From assembly GCA_028280615.1 (NCBI GenBank), contig JANQLK010000015.1:1-64000 (forward strand): a DNA stretch of 64,000 nt, written 5' to 3'. The position numbers were made by a program, and so were the translations under genes. Positions 17,901 to 25,763 of this stretch are shown piece after piece (position 1 is the stretch's first letter; each line of letters opens with the position of its first letter). The notes below the pieces were generated by a model. The model did not search any database and was not told the origin of the DNA. It saw only the letters and a list, made by a program, of their open reading frames with translations. This stretch comes from Woeseiaceae bacterium (lineage in GTDB: Bacteria; Pseudomonadota; Gammaproteobacteria; Steroidobacterales; Woeseiaceae).

Positions 17901-18564
17901 CGGCCGATCGGAGTGTGCCGTCGATACGCGCCTCGGCCGTCATGGGCCGAGGCTCGATGAGCTCTACGCGCAACTCCGCATCGAGCGCATGCGGCGCTTC
18001 GAGATTCAGCGTCCCGGACACCGCCGCGCGGCCCTCCGGTGCGGAGATCTCGAGCACGGCCGTGATCGCATCGTCTAAGCGTCCGCTAAGCGCGAAGCGG
18101 TCGATACGCCGCGGGGCCGTCGTCATTCCTGCCAGTTCCACGTCGGTGATCACGAGGTCTGAAACGGTGAGCGCGACCGGCACGGCGAGGTCCTCGAGCA
18201 AGTCGCCCGGATCGACGGCGTCGCCGCCGGGCTCGGTCGCGGGATCGACGCTGAGCCGCACGGTTTCGACGGTCGCTGCCTCGATGCCGATCGATACCGG
18301 GAAGAGCCCGACGTCGACCGCGAACGCGATGGCCGCGACGTCGAGCTCGACGGCTTCGTCGCGATAGGCGAGACCGCGCACGTCGAGCCCCCGCGCGAGC
18401 GTGCCGCCGACGCGCTCCGCCACGAGCCGGCCGCCTGCCAAGGCCTCCACCTGCCGCCAGACGAGACGTGCACCGGCCTCGCTGTGCAGCAGCCAGAAAG
18501 GCAGGGCGATCGGCACGGCAAGCAGGAGCCCGAGCGCCAGGAGCAGGAGACGACGTCGAGTCAC
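14944..18564 (-). CDS. tamB: Translocation and assembly module subunit TamB
   Basis: 1206 residues. It opens with VTRRRLLLLALGLLLAVPIALPFWLL, a single N-terminal inner-membrane anchor, followed by long beta-rich repeats and a C-terminal DUF490 domain (ARLPASRETESADAVVVN, VGTYIAPRLYVSYGVGIF-like region). TamB spans the periplasm as a lipid-carrying beta-taco groove and works with TamA to insert outer-membrane proteins and move phospholipids. The GTG start overlaps the stop of tamA (GTGA), so the long upstream extension is discarded. Length is near that of E. coli TamB (1259). Confidence 0.94.
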   Translation of the reverse strand: MTRRRLLLLALGLLLAVPIALPFWLLHSEAGARLVWRQVEALAGGRLVAERVGGTLARGLDVRGLAYRDEAVELDVAAIAFAVDVGLFPVSIGIEAATVETVRLSVDPATEPGGDAVDPGDLLEDLAVPVALTVSDLVITDVELAGMTTAPRRIDRFALSGRLDDAITAVLEISAPEGRAAVSGTLNLEAPHALDAELRVELIEPRPMTAEARIDGTLRSADIVAAGRAALEGYAPMSVEFDGRATPDDLDVERLALSSDDLELEASGSLEWTDGLRAGGRIEIDRAELSRIVDAWPEGFPLEGALRVDYSPGAIAIDAASFAVAGTAIEVRGDLDVDVGRSTVGGTVAWRELTWPLDEPTDGIRSPTGKLELEGSLDSWRAAGQVTLDAPGVARDRILIDAEGGRDDAELVVREARVFGGQLSGDAAVSWRGAAKWSASLEVNDMRTDQLAPTLPGRLSGRVEAAGSASPLAVDARLTDVAGVLAGRPLAANGRLLLEDGVVRARDLFVRHGGNEVTLNGSPRAPAGLAFSATVRELGDYLAGATGGVQASGRLGLDDAVPWLNLTAAAERLRFGDVEIADFRIDDLEPGAGTRSRLALAASAVSLGGREILEPRAELNVSADTQTLEVDVGYEGVRFAAHVGGALDSWSEPRAWVGELEDLEFAFTGHPPVELANPADIRLSREHVFIERLCLREPGGASVCAALGWREGGQTAISAVMTAMPLTMVNAIVDTGFDFEQRLGGEFEWQRTPGGRPTGRARITASAGLIESTDRRGVSFTTGESSLSFDIVDGRLKDGSLELPMPGTGNVTGSFGVLDVSSPLGSAVEGVVVVDLDDVGLLAALSPFIDEATGAMNGRIDIGGKVNAPELSGEITLRDGGLRYDGVGLKLSDVRLTGHLEDDGSIDIEGEFTSGRGRGRIASRRGDGIDVAISGQNLTLIDVEDVTAIADLDMGLAYADGALTIDGRLGIPRARITPARLPASRETESADAVVVNGELPDRDAGDAQTGLRILGSLEVELGNDVNVDLGIANASVTGTTLFTWSGAPVPMANGRFDIQGQIQAFGQPLTVTDGRIRYADVSAANPTIRLRAEREIFGNSQVKTAGVLVAGALERPTIEAYTVPRTTEERALTLLVTGSDFDLEQGVGAVDFGTYIAPRLYVSYGVGIFERDNVISARYDLDGGFGIRATSGQRESGVDVIYRLER

Positions 18565-20414
18565 AGCAGCGGCGTTCCCATCGTGAAGTGCAGCCGCCAC
18601 GGTTTGCCATCGAAGTCCATGGCCCGTGCGATGTCGATGCGTATCGGTCCGGCGATCGAGTACCAGCGGATGCCGAGACCGAGCCCCAGCTTGAGGTCGG
18701 GATCGTCCCAGTCGTTGAATGCGTTGCCTATGTCGGCGAACAGGGCGGCCGACCAGGCCGGGCGAAAGCGAAACTCGACTTCCGTACTCGCCGTAACGAT
18801 GTTGTTCGAGCCGATGTTGTTGTTGCTGAGCTGTTCGAATCCGTAGCCGCGAACGCTGGCACTCCCGCCCGCGCGGAATCGGTAGAAGTTCGGCAGCCGT
18901 GTTGCCGACAGCTCGAGCGGGCCCTCCGGCGTATCAATCGATACCGCGTCGACCTTCGCGTCGGTATAGCCGACCTCGGCGCGCAGCAGGAACTTGAAAC
19001 GGCTGCCGACGATGTAGCTCCGTCGCGTCGAGAGATACACCTGCGTGAAATCGAACGCGTCGCCGGCCACGCTGTCACCCGTGAATGCCCAGGCGCGGTC
19101 GCGGGAACCGCGGGTCTCGAAGCGCCGTCCGAGCACGGCGACGCTGTCGACGTCGATGCCGACCGAAACGGCCGAATCGTTGCCCCTGAGGAGGCGATCG
19201 AACGACGGGTGCTCGGATCGAACGGCGAACGGCTCAATCAGCGAGAAGCGCCGCTCGCTGTCGAGGTACTGTGCGAACGGCGTCACGAACAGTTGCCTCT
19301 CCCCGGCGCCCAGGTTGTACACCTTGAGCCGGCCGAAGCGAAAGTGGCGTTCCTCGATGTCGCCGTTCGCCAGCCGTATGAAATCCTCGTCCGAATCGTC
19401 GCGCTTGAATTCGAGATCCTGATTCTCGAAGTTGAGCGTACCCTCGAGCATCCAGAATTCGCGGCGCTTGTGCCTGCGCGGCAGGCGATAGACCCCGACG
19501 ACCCTGAGCTCCTCGTCGAACTCCTGCCAGCCGATACCGACGTCGAGTCGGTCGCCGCGGCGCGACATGGGTTGGCGTCGATAGTTCAACTGCGTGCGGA
19601 TTCCCGTATCGCTGCCGAAGCCTATGGCACCCTGATAGAAGTTGCGCGATTCCGTGTCGACGTCGACGACCAGATCGACGCGCGGCGGAACGGCGTCGGG
19701 CACCAGCGTCTCGCGCACCTCGACGTCCGTGAAATAGCCGGACTGCCACAGGTCCACGCGGAAGTTGTCCATGAGCCGCGCGGTGTACGGATCGCCCGGG
19801 TCGAATCGCGCAAGATTCTCGACGACGCCCGGCGCAAGCACGTGCTCGCCGTAGTCGATCGAACCGATCACGAAGCGTTCGCCGGTCTGCATGACCAGGC
19901 GCGCGTCGGCAACGTTGTTTTCGACGTCGAGTTCCAGCGCGTGCTCCGAGAACTCTGCCGCGAGATAACCGGCGTTCCTCGCCGCGACGAGTCCGGCGGT
20001 CTTCTGCGACTCCCAGACGACCTGGTCGAGCCGCTGGCCGGCCGCGAGCGGCCAGCTGTCCCGCCACGCGACGAGATCACGGCGATCGGCTCCGGCACCG
20101 CGCACGTCGACGACGACCGACCGAAGCATCATGGGCGGGCCGGGATTCACACGCAGTTCGATCGTAACGTCCGCGTCTCCCTCGCGCCGGTAGCGGCCCT
20201 CGACCGACGCGCTGTAGTAGCCGTAAGGCCTGACTGCGATCGCAGCTTTCTCGATCGCTTCGTCCAGTGCCGCCTCCACGGCGCGGCTGGACAGCCGCGC
20301 ATGCCGACCCAGGCTCAGGCCCTCGACGTGACTCAGGATATTTCGGGTCAGCGGCTCGTCGACGCCCTGCACGACGTAGCGCAGGTCGGCTCTGCACGGC
20401 GAAACAAGCAGCAT
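18561..20414 (-). CDS. tamA: Outer-membrane assembly factor TamA (Omp85 family)
   Basis: About 617 residues: N-terminal POTRA domains (about 20-245; DLRYVVQGVDEPLTRNILSH opens POTRA 1) and a C-terminal 16-strand surface-antigen barrel with RIDIARAMDFDGKPWRLHFTMG at the end. GGSASVRGYGFEQL contains the VRGY/F motif of Omp85 proteins. It partners the overlapping tamB. The start is unresolved: ATG 20414 would leave only nine residues before the SPCRAD cleavage-like site, and no ATG, GTG or TTG lies within the 20 codons upstream, so a CTG start near 20430 is possible. Confidence 0.92.
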   Translation of the reverse strand: MLLVSPCRADLRYVVQGVDEPLTRNILSHVEGLSLGRHARLSSRAVEAALDEAIEKAAIAVRPYGYYSASVEGRYRREGDADVTIELRVNPGPPMMLRSVVVDVRGAGADRRDLVAWRDSWPLAAGQRLDQVVWESQKTAGLVAARNAGYLAAEFSEHALELDVENNVADARLVMQTGERFVIGSIDYGEHVLAPGVVENLARFDPGDPYTARLMDNFRVDLWQSGYFTDVEVRETLVPDAVPPRVDLVVDVDTESRNFYQGAIGFGSDTGIRTQLNYRRQPMSRRGDRLDVGIGWQEFDEELRVVGVYRLPRRHKRREFWMLEGTLNFENQDLEFKRDDSDEDFIRLANGDIEERHFRFGRLKVYNLGAGERQLFVTPFAQYLDSERRFSLIEPFAVRSEHPSFDRLLRGNDSAVSVGIDVDSVAVLGRRFETRGSRDRAWAFTGDSVAGDAFDFTQVYLSTRRSYIVGSRFKFLLRAEVGYTDAKVDAVSIDTPEGPLELSATRLPNFYRFRAGGSASVRGYGFEQLSNNNIGSNNIVTASTEVEFRFRPAWSAALFADIGNAFNDWDDPDLKLGLGLGIRWYSIAGPIRIDIARAMDFDGKPWRLHFTMGTPLL

Positions 20415-20582
20415 GATGGCCAGCGTCAGACCTGCGATCGGCCGCGGTTGGAAATACTTGCTAATCTGTGAGCTCCGGCAATCGGGTCGGCCTGTCCCGG
20501 GGGAAAGGGATTGTATGTCGAGTATTGATCGAAATCCGTTCTGCGCCGAAGCGGTCGTTACGCGGACCGTCAACGGCGAGGC

Positions 20583-22232
20583 ATGACATGCCACTTGTTG
20601 TTTGACCGTCGCCGCGGCCGGATCGTTCGGCGCCGCGAAGATCGCGCGTTGCCGCATGCTTTGCGCGGAGTCGGGGTCACGGCGCGCGGCGTGTCCCTGG
20701 CGTGTTTGCTCGCGGCTGCCCTGTTCCTCGGAGGCTGTGGCGCAGGCGGCGATGACCCACGGTCGAACGACGCTGCGGGCGGCCAGTCCGGCGACGACAA
20801 CGAACTGCGCGACAAGGTCCTCGCGGCGCCCACGGTCGGCGACCTCCTGCCCGAGCCGATGGAGGTCATCTGGCGAACCTGGCTCGGCGACTTCAGCGGC
20901 ATGGTCGAACGTCGCGTGGTCCGCGTCGTCGTGCCCTATGGCGGTTACCAGTTCTACTACGAGGGCGGCATGCCGCGCGGCGCCGTCTACGAGCTCCTGC
21001 GCGTGTTCGAAGACAAGATCAACGAGGACCTCGAGCGGCGCAACGTGCGCGTATACGTCGCCGTCATCCCGGTCAGCCGCGAACAGCTCATTCCGGCGCT
21101 GCTCGAGGGGCATGCCGATATCATCGCCGGCGACCTGACGGTAACCGGCGCACGCAGCGCGCTCGTGGACTTCAGCCGGCCGTTGCTCAAGGAAGTAAAC
21201 GAGATCGTCGTGTCCGGCAGCGCCGTGACGGGCCTCGAGTCGCTCGACGACCTGTCGGGCCGCGACATACACGTTCGCCGCTCGAGCAGCTACTACGAGC
21301 ACCTGTTGCGCCTGGTCGACGACTTCGAGGCTCGCGGCGTCGAGCCACCCGTCGTGCGGGCGCTCGACGAACTGCTGGAGACCGAGGACGTTCTCGAGCT
21401 GCTGGACTCGGGTGTGATCGAAATGACCGTACTCGACGAGTACAAGGCCGACTTCTGGGCCACGGTGTTTTCGAATATCACCCTGCACCGTGACCTCATC
21501 CTGAGCAGCGGTGGCTCAATCGGCTGGGCCTACCGCCCGGACAGCCCCGAACTCGCCGCCGTCGTGGACGCGTTCCTGAAGCAGTACGGACGCGGAACGC
21601 TGGTCGGCAACGACACCTACAATCGCTATCTCGCCGACGCGGAGCGCGTGCGCTGCTCGGAACGGGGCATTGCGACCGACCGACTGGCGAAGCTCGCGAA
21701 CTACTTCCAGGCCTCCGGCGAGCAGTACGGTTTCGACTGGCTGATGCTCGCGTCCCAGGGTCTGCAGGAATCGCGCCTGCGGCAGGACCGAAAGAGCCCT
21801 GCCGGCGCGATCGGCATTATGCAGATCAAGCCGTCGACCGCAGCGGACCCGAATGTCGGCATCGACGACATCAGCACGCCCGAGAACAACATTCAGGCGG
21901 GCGCCAGGTACATGCGGTTCATTGCCGATCGCTACTACGACTCATCGGGCATAGACGACCTTAACCGGTGGCTGTTCAGCCTGGCGGCGTACAACGCCGG
22001 TCCCGCGAAGATCAACCGTTATCGCAACGAGGCACGCCGCGAAGGCAGGGATCCCGACGTCTGGTTCGACAACGTGGAAATCGTCGCGGCGAGGCGCATT
22101 GGCCGCGAGACCGTCACCTACGTCAGCAACATCTTCAAGAACTACGTGAGCTACAAGCTGATCTGGGAGCGCGCCCGGGTATTCGAGGACCGCTTCGGCG
22201 AACTCCTCGCAGCCTGCACGTCAGAGGGCTGA
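20583..22232 (+). CDS. MltF-like lytic murein transglycosylase with periplasmic binding domain
   Basis: 549 residues. A lipobox-like LFLGGC follows a hydrophobic stretch near residues 35-58, implying a lipoprotein; the true start may be downstream of ATG 20583. The first half is a type 3 solute-binding domain (VVRVVVPYGGYQFYYEGGMPRG onward) and the second half is an SLT domain with the catalytic glutamate E396 in GLQESRL and the motifs GIMQI and AAYNAGPAKINRYR. This matches MltF, which cleaves peptidoglycan glycan strands and whose binding domain senses muropeptides. It is divergent from tamA. Confidence 0.92.
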   Translation: MTCHLLFDRRRGRIVRRREDRALPHALRGVGVTARGVSLACLLAAALFLGGCGAGGDDPRSNDAAGGQSGDDNELRDKVLAAPTVGDLLPEPMEVIWRTWLGDFSGMVERRVVRVVVPYGGYQFYYEGGMPRGAVYELLRVFEDKINEDLERRNVRVYVAVIPVSREQLIPALLEGHADIIAGDLTVTGARSALVDFSRPLLKEVNEIVVSGSAVTGLESLDDLSGRDIHVRRSSSYYEHLLRLVDDFEARGVEPPVVRALDELLETEDVLELLDSGVIEMTVLDEYKADFWATVFSNITLHRDLILSSGGSIGWAYRPDSPELAAVVDAFLKQYGRGTLVGNDTYNRYLADAERVRCSERGIATDRLAKLANYFQASGEQYGFDWLMLASQGLQESRLRQDRKSPAGAIGIMQIKPSTAADPNVGIDDISTPENNIQAGARYMRFIADRYYDSSGIDDLNRWLFSLAAYNAGPAKINRYRNEARREGRDPDVWFDNVEIVAARRIGRETVTYVSNIFKNYVSYKLIWERARVFEDRFGELLAACTSEG

Positions 22233-22331
22233 CGAACGATAAGGTGCCGGCTTCGGGGCGCTTTTGACAATAATAAATTTAGTCCGCGCCGTTCGTTGAC
22301 AGCTCTCGCGAGCGCGTGCAACGATGGCACT

Positions 22332-22435
22332 TCGTTTGAAAACGGCACACTCGCCGAAAGGCGGGGTCGCAAAGCCACCGGTCTAAGGCGCCTCGGGAAA
22401 TCGAGGTACTACGACAGCGGGGTTACCGGAGACGA
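22332..22435 (+). ncRNA. Cyclic-di-GMP-I (GEMM-I) riboswitch
   Basis: The conserved core is present in order: GGCACAC arm, GAAA tetraloop (22356-22359) in a GCC/GGC stem, CGCAAAGCC, CCGGUCUAA, a second stem CCTCG/CGAGG, and AGCGGGGTTACCG. Aligned on Vc2, the residue equivalent to G20 is G at 22344 (c-di-GMP preference and not the A of cGAMP variants), the stacking A47 is at 22371 and the Gbeta-pairing C92 at 22426. A short P1 can form between TCGT 22332-22335 and ACGA 22432-22435. The GGAG ribosome-binding site of the next gene (22428-22431) lies inside the 3' arm. Confidence 0.93.
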
Positions 22436-22437
22436 CA

Positions 22438-23796
22438 GTGACAGTTGCACCGTTAAGGAAGACGGGACGCTACGCGGCGCCCACGCACGCGGAACCCGCC
22501 GAACTCTCGGCTAACTCCCACCGCGCCACCGCCCGAATACTGAGCCGGACCGCCCAGGTACGCGCACCGATCCGACCGCGCGGCGCGGGCACGTCCGCGA
22601 CCGACTGCAACTCGAGCGCGGATGGCACGACGCTGTCGATGACCGGCCTCGACCGGATCATCAACATCGACTCGCACAACATGACCGTCACCGCGCAGGC
22701 CGGGGTGCGGCTGTATGCGCTTGCCGAGGCGCTGTCGCGGCACGGCCTCGAACTGATCGGCAACCACGAGATGATGGGACGCACGCTCGGCGGCGCGATT
22801 GCCTCGCCGGGACTCGGACCCGGCATCGGCCGCGACGCCGCGTCGCTGGGCCGCTGGGTCCTGAGCCTCAAGCTCGTCACGGCAAACGGCAGGACGACGA
22901 CCGTGAGCTCCGGACAAAAGAACCTCATGGGGGCGATCCGCTCGAGCTACGGGGTGCTTGGCGCCATCGTCGAGGCAACGCTCAAGGTGCGGCCGATTAC
23001 GACCTTCGCGGCAACCCATCGAAAGCTCGGGATCGACCAGTTCTGCGAAGTCGTCGACCGGCTGTCCAACGCCGACGTCGGCTTTCGCTTCTACCTGATG
23101 CCGCATCGCGATCGCGTGTATCTCGACCTGCGCCGCCACGCGTCGGACGAGCGCTCACCGCATAGCACGCCGTGGCGATTCAAGGACTGGGGCGAGACGA
23201 CCGTATTGCCGCGCGTCTGCAAATCCTTGAATCGCATCCTGCCGATCCATTCGGTCCGCTATCGCCTCATCGACAGCTTGAGCGAAACGACCCAGGGCAT
23301 CGTCAACAGCCGCTTCGTCAACGCGGGCAGCAACGCCATGACGCGCGCCGGCGTGTCGCTGGCCAGCAGTGCGCGGCCGCTGCTCTACTCCACGTGGTGC
23401 TTTCCGGCCAGCGACTTCTCGTTCGTGCTCGGTGCGTACCGCAAGTTTTGCCTTGAAAGCTACGAACGCACGGGCTTCCGGGCCGACGTGCCGGTGACGG
23501 GCTATCGCGTCGCGAAGGATGCCTCGGCGTTGCTGTCGCCGTCCTTCGACGAGCCGATGATTGCGCTCTCGACCGCGTCGACCCAGACGAAGGGCTGGGA
23601 CGATCATGTCATCGACCTCGCCGACTTCGCCGAACACTGGGCCGGCGTGCCGATCTACAGCCAGTCGCGTGCACTGCGCGCCGAGTACGCAACCCAGGTC
23701 TACGGTGACCGGCTCGACGTATTCCGCCGCATCCGCCGCCAGCTGGACCCCCAGGACCGTCTGCTGTCGCCGTTCATGGCGCAGTACTTCCGCTAG
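22438..23796 (+). CDS. FAD-binding oxidase of the aldonolactone oxidase type, riboswitch-controlled
   Basis: 452 residues with a GTG start six bases after GGAG. An FAD-binding PCMH domain covers residues about 40-190 (IRPRGAGTSATDCN, MGRTLGGAIASPG), and the C-terminal TQVYGDRLDVFRRIRRQLDPQDRLLSPFMAQYF is typical of sugar-lactone oxidases. The reaction is probably oxidation of a sugar lactone or polyol with oxygen as acceptor; the exact substrate is open. It is the only gene downstream of the c-di-GMP-I riboswitch, so its translation should respond to c-di-GMP. Confidence 0.88.
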   Translation: MTVAPLRKTGRYAAPTHAEPAELSANSHRATARILSRTAQVRAPIRPRGAGTSATDCNSSADGTTLSMTGLDRIINIDSHNMTVTAQAGVRLYALAEALSRHGLELIGNHEMMGRTLGGAIASPGLGPGIGRDAASLGRWVLSLKLVTANGRTTTVSSGQKNLMGAIRSSYGVLGAIVEATLKVRPITTFAATHRKLGIDQFCEVVDRLSNADVGFRFYLMPHRDRVYLDLRRHASDERSPHSTPWRFKDWGETTVLPRVCKSLNRILPIHSVRYRLIDSLSETTQGIVNSRFVNAGSNAMTRAGVSLASSARPLLYSTWCFPASDFSFVLGAYRKFCLESYERTGFRADVPVTGYRVAKDASALLSPSFDEPMIALSTASTQTKGWDDHVIDLADFAEHWAGVPIYSQSRALRAEYATQVYGDRLDVFRRIRRQLDPQDRLLSPFMAQYFR

Positions 23797-23966
23797 CCGG
23801 GCCTCGCGCCCGGTAACCGCGGGCTCGGTTTCGGGCGTCTCTTTAGCGCTACCGGCGGCCGCGTGGCCGTCGAAAGATCCCGTCGCTGCGTCCGCTCGCC
23901 GAATAACTCATTTAGTCTCAGATAGTTAACGTTTCGATCGAAAGATCCGCGGCCGTCCCTGGCTTT

Positions 23967-24005
23967 TATATATCAAATCAATATAATGCATCGTCTCGAT
24001 ATATG
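23967..24005. promoter_or_regulatory. Putative PadR promoter/operator
   Basis: An AT-rich island in GC-rich DNA. TATATATC (23967-23974) and GATATATG (23998-24005) form an inverted repeat with 23 bases between, and a TATAAT box lies at 23982-23987. It sits just upstream of the PadR gene, as expected for an autoregulated PadR operator, although the family consensus (ATGT/ACAT) is not exact. Confidence 0.55.
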
Positions 24006-24033
24006 CGGTAATCCCGCGAATGAGGCGGTATCG

Positions 24034-24582
24034 ATGGACGTAAAAGCAGTCTGTCTCGGCATGCTCACCGACGGTGAGGCGTCCGGCTATGACCTAAAAA
24101 AGCAGTTCGAGTCGACGTTCGGACATTTCTTCGCGGCCGGCTACGGCTCGATATACCCCGCCCTTGCGTCGCTCGCCAGCGAAGGCTACGTCGATTGCCG
24201 GGAGGTCCCGCAGGAAGGCAAGCCGGACCGCAAGGTTTACCGGATAACCGACGCCGGACGCACGCGACTCCTGGAGGCCCTCGAAAAGCCGGACCCGAGC
24301 CACAAGGTGCGCTCGGAGTTCCTCGCGATGATGTATTTCGCGCACCTCATGACCAGGGAACAGATCGACACGATCATCTCGCACCGCAAACAGGAGTTCG
24401 ACCAGTACCTCAAGATGTTCGCGGATTTCGAGGCAGACGGGCTGAAAGACTGGACGCCGGGCATGCGCTTCGTGTGCGGGTTCGGCAAGGCGGTCACGAC
24501 GGCGATCCGCGCCTACCTCGAGGAACACGGCGACACGATGACCGCCAAAGACACTGACAACCGGAAGGCGGCCGCGGGCTGA
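24034..24582 (+). CDS. PadR family transcriptional regulator
   Basis: 182 residues from the ATG at 24034 (GAGG upstream). The N-terminal winged helix reads AVCLGMLTDGEASGYDLKKQFESTFGHFFAAGYGSIYPALASLASEGYV, the PadR signature, and the rest is a helical dimerisation region (AHLMTREQIDTIISHRKQEF). PadR proteins repress efflux or detoxification genes and release DNA on binding phenolic or amphipathic ligands. It lies 52 bases upstream of an RND adaptor gene and is likely the repressor of that pump and of itself. Confidence 0.93.
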   Translation: MDVKAVCLGMLTDGEASGYDLKKQFESTFGHFFAAGYGSIYPALASLASEGYVDCREVPQEGKPDRKVYRITDAGRTRLLEALEKPDPSHKVRSEFLAMMYFAHLMTREQIDTIISHRKQEFDQYLKMFADFEADGLKDWTPGMRFVCGFGKAVTTAIRAYLEEHGDTMTAKDTDNRKAAAG

Positions 24583-24634
24583 TCGCGGCGCGCCGACCAC
24601 CAAGGGCAAGACTTACTTTATTCAGGACAAGACA

Positions 24635-25759
24635 ATGAACCCGGGCGCATTGAAGAATCACAAATCGTGGCTGATCTCGGCCGCAATCGCGGCGCTCGTC
24701 GCCGCGTGGCTGGTCTCGGGCCAGTTCGGCGGCGCCGAACCCGAGACGACGGCGGCCGAAGGCGCCGCGCCAGAGGCGCCGGCGCGCAGCAGCGTGCGCG
24801 TGCGTACGCAGTCCGCCGAAGAGATCGAGCGCATGATCGTCGTCAACGGCAATACGGCGCCGGCGCGCATCGTCACGCTGGCCGCGGAGACCGATGGGCG
24901 TATCGTGACGACGGGCACCGACCGCGGCCAGAACGCCGAAGCAGGCGCCGTGGTCGTGCGCCTCGACGAACGTGACCGTTCGGCGCGCTTAGCCCAGGCC
25001 CGGGCGACGCTAAAACAGCGCGAAGTCGAGTTCGAGGCCCGCAACAAACTCAAGAGCTCGAGCTATGTCTCCGAGGCGCAGCTCCAGGAGGCTGTCGCCG
25101 CGCTCGAAGCCGCGAAGACCGAGCTCAAGCGAGCCGAGCTCGACCTCGAATTCATGACGATCCGCGCGCCGTTCGACGGCGCGCTGGCCGACCGCAGCGT
25201 CGAGATCGGCGACTTCGTGAGCCGCGGCGACCCGGTGGCGACCTACGTCGACAATCGCACGATCATCGTCTCGGCGAACCTGTCCGAATTCGACGCGGGC
25301 TATGTCGCCGTCGGCCAAACCGCGGAGGCGACGCTCGCGACGGGCGAGACCGTGCACGGCACGATTCGCTACGTCGCGCCGGTTGCCGACGCCGCGACGC
25401 GCACCTTCGAAGTCGAACTCGAAGTGGACAACGCCGACGGCACGCTGCGCGCGGGCGGCACGGCCGAGCTCAGGATTCCGGCGGAGACGATCCTCGCGCA
25501 TCGCGTGTCGCCGTCGCTTCTCACGCTCGATGACGCGGGCAACGTGGGCCTGAAGATCGTCGACCAGCAGGGCAGGGTCGATTTCGTTGTCGCCGACATC
25601 GCGCAGGCGAACGGCGACGGAGTCTGGGTGGCCGGGCTGCCGTCGACGGCGACGATCATTACGGTCGGCCAGGGCTTCGTCGCCAGCGGTTCGCTGGTCG
25701 ACGCGGTGCCCGAGAGCGCCGTCAAGACCGCGGTGGCCAAGAAGAGCGGCGAGGACTGA
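24635..25759 (+). CDS. RND efflux periplasmic adaptor (membrane fusion protein)
   Basis: 374 residues. The N terminus has one hydrophobic anchor (about residues 12-30) and no lipobox cysteine. The rest shows barrel-sandwich, alpha-hairpin (QREVEFEARNKLKSSSYVSEAQLQEAVAALEAAKTELKRAELDL) and beta-barrel parts of HlyD/AcrA-type adaptors, including IRAPFDGALADRSVEIGDFV. It joins the inner-membrane pump to an outer-membrane channel that is not encoded nearby. It is followed five bases later by the pump gene. Confidence 0.93.
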   Translation: MNPGALKNHKSWLISAAIAALVAAWLVSGQFGGAEPETTAAEGAAPEAPARSSVRVRTQSAEEIERMIVVNGNTAPARIVTLAAETDGRIVTTGTDRGQNAEAGAVVVRLDERDRSARLAQARATLKQREVEFEARNKLKSSSYVSEAQLQEAVAALEAAKTELKRAELDLEFMTIRAPFDGALADRSVEIGDFVSRGDPVATYVDNRTIIVSANLSEFDAGYVAVGQTAEATLATGETVHGTIRYVAPVADAATRTFEVELEVDNADGTLRAGGTAELRIPAETILAHRVSPSLLTLDDAGNVGLKIVDQQGRVDFVVADIAQANGDGVWVAGLPSTATIITVGQGFVASGSLVDAVPESAVKTAVAKKSGED

Positions 25760-25763
25760 CCGC

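Noticed and set aside
18468..20471. A 667-codon plus-strand open frame opposite tamA
   Set aside because: Same GC-bias artefact, no recognisable domain, and it would cover tamA completely.
22264..22300. Two TTGACA boxes upstream of the riboswitch
   Set aside because: Neither has a -10 element at a proper distance, so I do not call a promoter.
23986..24033. Longer PadR N terminus from the ATG at 23986
   Set aside because: The extra 16 residues have no homology, and the ATG overlaps the TATAAT box; the ATG at 24034 has a good ribosome-binding site.
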